DNA of 64,000 bases. Source: Stichopus chloronotus. Its lineage: Eukaryota; Echinodermata; Holothuroidea; Aspidochirotida; Stichopodidae. Position numbers and translations under genes: made by a program. The stretch spans positions 4,030,001-4,094,000 of the forward strand of contig SFZH01000008.1 in the NCBI GenBank assembly GCA_021234535.1. Direction: 5' to 3'. Shown here in pieces: positions 59,971 through 64,000 of this stretch. The notes beneath the pieces are model-generated. The model saw only the letters and a list, made by a program, of their open reading frames with translations. It did not search any database and had not been told where the DNA came from. Each line of letters begins with the position of its first letter. Positions within the stretch are counted from its first letter, which is position 1.

Positions 59971-60609
59971 TTACCGGGGTTTTAAGCTACACGATCCAAT
60001 TTCTTGAGAGAAAAAAATCAATCTACGAAAATGGCATTACATATGCGAATGACTGATACCCTGGCGTATCCCGACATTTCGAAAGAGCGGGACTAAAATT
60101 AAAGGAATCGGACAGTGCAGGGGAATTGTGACAAGACTACCTAAGCTATCCCTTGAGAACATCGCAAAGAACACACACAAAAAATGAAAAGAAAAATAAT
60201 AACCTTAGATAGCCAAATATCGCCGTCCCCAGGCACAGTTCCGCAAGTAAATTGTGCGGTCAGAAATTTCTTGAATGAAAAACTGTTCTCTACATGGATT
60301 TTTTTGTATCACGGTTTCCGGACTCGACAACGCTTCAAGTTTATTTTCCACTCTCCTTGTAAACACAAACAAAATATAAGTCTAAATATCGGTACAAACT
60401 TCAGTTAAATTTTCATCAATCTTTAATAAGTTATTTGGGAATGGGAGGACCAGAAGAAACAAAGTGAATAGTTTTCGAGTCTGCCCCTTCGAAAAAAAAA
60501 AATAGAATAGGAAAGACAAAATAAGTAAAGCTTACTTGGAAAAAAATAAATAGGAAAAGAGGGGGAGGAATGCAAAACCCTCATAAAAAATACCATGTCA
60601 GAGAAAGAA

Positions 60610-61040
60610 AGTAGTGATATCTGATAAGCAGGTGTTTGTTTCCATTTTCTTGTGAATATACAGTGAAGAAAGTTGCTTTAGTTCGTGATGCAGTGAATTT
60701 CAGAGCTGGACACCAGTGCTACAAATTTGATTTTGTTGTGCTTGTGTATAGAACAAGGGTGAACTAATGATCACCTATTGCGTGTATTGAATGAATGAAA
60801 TCTACATTGATCGAAAACATCCGGAGTGAATTACCATGTGACCTGTCCATAAATATCACAAGATGATAATCATACATATCAAAAATAGAGAGGATTTTGA
60901 GTTGATTAAAAATAGGAGTAGAGCTACGGCAGTAACTGACATTACGTATGTTACGTACAATGCGCTTTTGCAGTTTATGTAAACTTTCAAGACATGTTTT
61001 GTGAGTATGCTCTCACACCAGAAGACTATAGTTGAAATGG
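60610..61040 (-). mobile_element. LINE relic, C-terminal region after the RT
   Basis: The minus strand decodes to THKTCLESLHKLQKRIVRNI, then FNQLKILSIFDMYDYHLVIF and GVQL(stop)NSLHHELKQLSS, the typical post-RT tail of this non-LTR type (the WNSL motif with TGA in place of Trp). It probably belongs to the same LINE as 62370-63999, cut apart by later insertions. Overlapping ORFs at 60856-61257 are in the wrong frame. Confidence 0.8.
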
Positions 61041-61087
61041 AGATGCAGTGAGGTACCATACACAAAATTAAGAGTGCCTCTTGGGCT

Positions 61088-61103
61088 AGACTCTGCAGAG
61101 TCT
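61088..61103. repeat. 16-bp perfect palindrome
   Basis: AGACTCTGCAGAGTCT directly follows CTTGGGCT. A related 16-bp palindrome AGACTTTGCAAAGTCT is at 61750-61765, also next to CTTGGGCTAG. Confidence 0.85.
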
Positions 61104-61998
61104 GCTTGGGCTGGAAAGTTTCTGTTCCTAATCTTGGTGCCGCCACCTCTGAAGAAACATCCATATATTTACTGCACTGCTCTTCCGGAAGAGTTTTTAC
61201 TCCCCTCATTGATCGCTGCCCTCGCAGACTCTGGACACTTGTTTTAATTATGCACACTACTTTTAACTAAAACCATTGTTTTTCGCTACCAAATTCGGTA
61301 GAAGCCAATCACGGCCATCGTGAGAAATGATGGGAGTGATGATGGGGAAAGGACCTACGACTGATTAGTTACGTAAGTATCATGTCAATATTCTACTCTC
61401 CTTCAACTGTTTTAGGTCTCTCTTAGCGATATTCTATTTCTGCCGTAGGCAAATCTGGTGATAGGGTTACAATTAGCCTAGGTACCAGTTATTTTCTCTC
61501 ATTTTTCGATCGCTGCTATTGGCTCATTTCATGACACCAACGCGTAGTATTTTAATATGCATTAACCGTAACGTCAAACGTGACTATTCATTTGTACATA
61601 ATTATATCGAGTGTCCAAAGTCTTTCCGGCGGACGGCGATCACAGCGAAAAGTGATTACTAGATAGTAAATATCCTCGGTTGAGTATGAATAGGCTGCAG
61701 CTCAAATTGAGAGGAATGTATCAAAGGAGGGGAATTCATTCGCCGAGAAAGACTTTGCAAAGTCTACTCTTGGGCTAGCATACACTTCAATCAATTTATA
61801 ATGCCATTTACTTTTGAATTTTATTTCTAACTCCGTCAATATGTTCCACCCAACTCAATTTAACATCAATTGTATCAATGAAAATGGTATGACGCGATTT
61901 ATCCATCCAGGAAAAGCTTTATGTCCTTTTTTATCTCGTATTTCGTTGTAAAAAATCAATAGCTTTCTTTTTATTCAGAGACAATTTATTTGTTTTAA

Positions 61999-62348
61999 AG
62001 GAAAATTGGGCGCTTGTTTAACAGAAAACATCCATATTATTAAAACCAATGTTTGTGGACGCAGAATGATAGATTATTCAAAATTAGGATGCACAGTAGC
62101 CTTCTTTTTAAGAAATAAGTTTCTCACACATAGAAGCTCAGTTATTTGTTGCTGAACACTAATTTGTTCACCCAAACTTTTCAAAATTCAAATGATGCAT
62201 CTTCCGTTACTCATCATCCGCACATGCATAATGTTTTGAGGAGATGAATCTTTGGCAGGTGTTTATTGATGAGATTGGAGGGTTTAACAATGACTATCTC
62301 TACTTCTTTTGTATGTCATGTTGGTGTATTCTAAACGCCCTATTTCCC
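61999..62348 (+). mobile_element. TTAA-type MITE family 2, copy 4
   Basis: About 350 bp, starting AGGAAAATTGGGCGCTTG and ending CGCCCTATTTCCC, flanked by TTAA on the left (61995-61998) and TTTAA on the right. Internal blocks (AATGTTTGTGGACGCAGAAT, AAATGATGCATCTTC) match copies 1-3. It interrupts the LINE relic. Confidence 0.82.
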
Positions 62349-63251
62349 TTTAAGCTAGTCTGATGTATGATGAAATTAATTTGTAACATCATCTAGAGTA
62401 TCAGTGAGACTTTCGTTTTGAAAGAAAACGGTAGTATCATCTGCAAATAATATGAAGTTTGATTTTCTGGTAGATTTGTGCATATCATAGAGCAAGGGCC
62501 TTCTTGAGCCTTGAGGCACACCAATATTACTGAATGAAATTCCAGAAGTAAGCTACAACCAACAAACTGTACATATTGCTGACGATGTCCAAAGTAACTG
62601 TTGAACCAGTCATTTGTCACACCCCGGAGTGACATGGCATATAACTTCTGAAGTAGAATATCGCAATCAGCGGTGTTAAATGCTTTTAAAAATTAATGAA
62701 AATGGCGGCGGTAGTGAGCTTGTCATCTAAACCAGTGGAACTTTTATCTGTTAGATTTAAGACGGCCATATAAGTAGAGTAATTTTCATCAAAACCGTAA
62801 TGATGAGTGTAGAGGATATCATGTTTGATTATAAAAGTGTACAACCTGTTCCAGTCGTTCAAAAATTTTCGACGGTATATATAACGACGATAACAATAAA
62901 ATAGGTCTATAGTTGTTAACAATTTGGGGGTCCCCAGCCTTGAAAATTGGAATAATCTTAGCGACTTTCAGTGCGCTAGGAAAATACCTTCCTAAAAAGA
63001 CTTGCTAATTATATAAATTAAGGGTTGTAATATATTATCAACAATGTTGTCGTAACCAGTACTTTTACCATTTTTAACTACACTATAACAAGTCGTACCT
63101 CATCCGGCAACATTTGTAAGAAACATAACAAAAGAACCCTTAACATTACTATAGATATGACGTAGTGAAGAATATTGGCCATCAGGAATTTTATCAACTC
63201 TTTGGCGACAGAAGAAAAATAAGTGTTGAAGCCATTTACAATTTTGTTTTT

Positions 63252-63311
63252 GTCTGAGGTCAAGTCTTGACTATTTCCTTACTCGGAAATGGTCACAACT
63301 TGACCTCAGAC
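63252..63311. repeat. Perfect 14-bp inverted repeat with 32-nt loop
   Basis: GTCTGAGGTCAAGT (63252-63265) and its exact inverse (63298-63311) enclose 32 bases. It sits at the border between LINE sequence and the inserted simple repeat. Confidence 0.9.
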
Positions 63312-63336
63312 GCCTCACTGAGGTTTTCTTATGGAT

Positions 63337-63472
63337 ATGGATATATATATATATCCTATAAATATCCTATATATATCCTATATGTATCCTATATGTATAT
63401 ATATGTATGTATATATGTATGTATATATATATGTATATATATGTGTATGTATATATATATATATGTGTGTGT
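63337..63472. repeat. (TATATG/TATATCC)n microsatellite
   Basis: About 135 bp of TATATG, TATGTATG and ATATCCTATA repeats. The tyrosine/isoleucine-rich ORFs over it are artefacts. Confidence 0.95.
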
Positions 63473-64000
63473 TGATAACCTACCATATTCGACTTGAATT
63501 GTATTTATTAGAGTCGATAAGATTTTTACCACATGCTCTCTTTGTGCTAGTGATCACGTTACTAAGCATATTCTTATAATGTACACAGAGTGCTCTGTTT
63601 GTTGGTATCGGGAATATAACTTACGCTTATGTTTGATTGAGTTCAAAATCGCAATTGTAATCCATGGAGACTTGTCACAATTTACTTTACGCTTCAGTTT
63701 TGTTCGAGGGCAGTAATTATTAAATTTTCGTAGACGTATATCACAAAAAATTTTATAGGCCCTCTCTGGATCACAATCGTCAGTATGAATGGACTGACCA
63801 ATCAACAGTACTTTTCTCAGAAGTTCGACGTTCCTATGTGTTGTTTTATAAATGTGCTTATCTGTATTCGTTTTCCCAACTCAACTTCTATTTGACAGGT
63901 AGAGAATATGAAGCTGATCAGAAATATCAGTCGAAGTTACGCCACTCTCAATTAAAGGTTAATATATGTAGAGCTACGGTAAGAAACTCGACTTTCGCCC

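Larger units (their letters stand above)
62370..64000 (-). mobile_element. LINE relic with reverse transcriptase blocks, runs off the window
   Basis: From high to low coordinates on the minus strand: SPWITIAILNSIKHKRKLYSRY (63700-63590), NKIVNGFNTYFSSVAKELI (63250-63180), NRLYTFIIKHDILYTHHYGF then DENYSTYMAVLNLTDKSS (62860-62740), RGVTNDWFNSYFGHRQQYVQ (62635-62570), and FILFADDTTVFFQNESLTDT with intact FADD codons at 62447-62436. Frameshifts and a simple-repeat insertion at about 63267-63480 break it. This is the order of a non-LTR retrotransposon ORF2. Confidence 0.88.

Noticed and set aside
60856..61257. 133-residue open frame with hydrophobic C-terminus
   Set aside because: Overlaps the LINE C-terminal relic in a different frame; the LINE frame explains the sequence.
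63267..63579. Tyr/Ile-rich ORFs
   Set aside because: Produced by the TATATG microsatellite.

Overview
The window is animal nuclear DNA, AT-rich and repeat-dense. Small coding exons bounded by GT-AG introns are separated by kilobases of intron filled with degraded transposable elements. Protein similarity and repeat style (short tandem units built around TGACCTTTGACCT, TTAA-flanked MITEs, long foldback DNA, decayed non-LTR retrotransposons) fit a marine invertebrate deuterostome. An echinoderm, perhaps a sea cucumber, is my best guess, but this is inference and not proven by the sequence.

Two conserved protein-coding genes can be reconstructed, both on the minus strand. (1) SLC35F6 occupies 838-20699, with six coding exons giving a complete 382-residue DMT-superfamily membrane protein. 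Its 5' UTR exon may end at 23784, with the promoter near 23.8-24.1 kb. (2) RER1, the Golgi-to-ER retrieval receptor, has five coding exons between 40155 and 52832 (residues 1-166). The last coding exon (about 30 residues) was not found. A tRNA-Pro(AGG) lies on the plus strand at 24287-24358, just upstream of SLC35F6. No other protein-coding gene of the host is supported; most small ORFs are chance frames or transposon relics.

Layout: 1-20.7 kb is SLC35F6 with repeat-laden introns. These hold two full copies of a 1.1-1.25 kb element with a 3' hairpin, a 906-bp inverted-repeat element and a 729-bp TTAA-flanked MITE. 21.2-22.65 kb holds LINE ORF1 and RT relics. 22.9-23.7 kb is an inverted-repeat element that carries a tRNA-like pol III promoter. 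25.94-33.66 kb is a giant imperfect palindrome of about 7.7 kb. 34-40 kb is intergenic or the RER1 last intron. 40.2-52.8 kb is RER1, with four copies of a second TTAA MITE family in or near it (one further copy lies at 62 kb, two within the RER1 introns and one nested) and a 145-bp tandem array at 49.5-50.6 kb. 53-64 kb has no identified gene. It contains LINE relics at 55.3-56.1 kb and 60.6-64 kb, a CpG-richer gene-poor stretch at 57.0-58.0 kb that may be a promoter, and a 20-bp tandem array at 58.55-58.83 kb.

The genes do not form an operon. SLC35F6 (late endosome/lysosome or mitochondrial membrane in vertebrates) and RER1 (cis-Golgi/ERGIC) are both polytopic membrane proteins of the endomembrane system. 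The most unusual items are the giant palindrome and a repeat family that spreads three-half-site nuclear-receptor-like elements through the introns.
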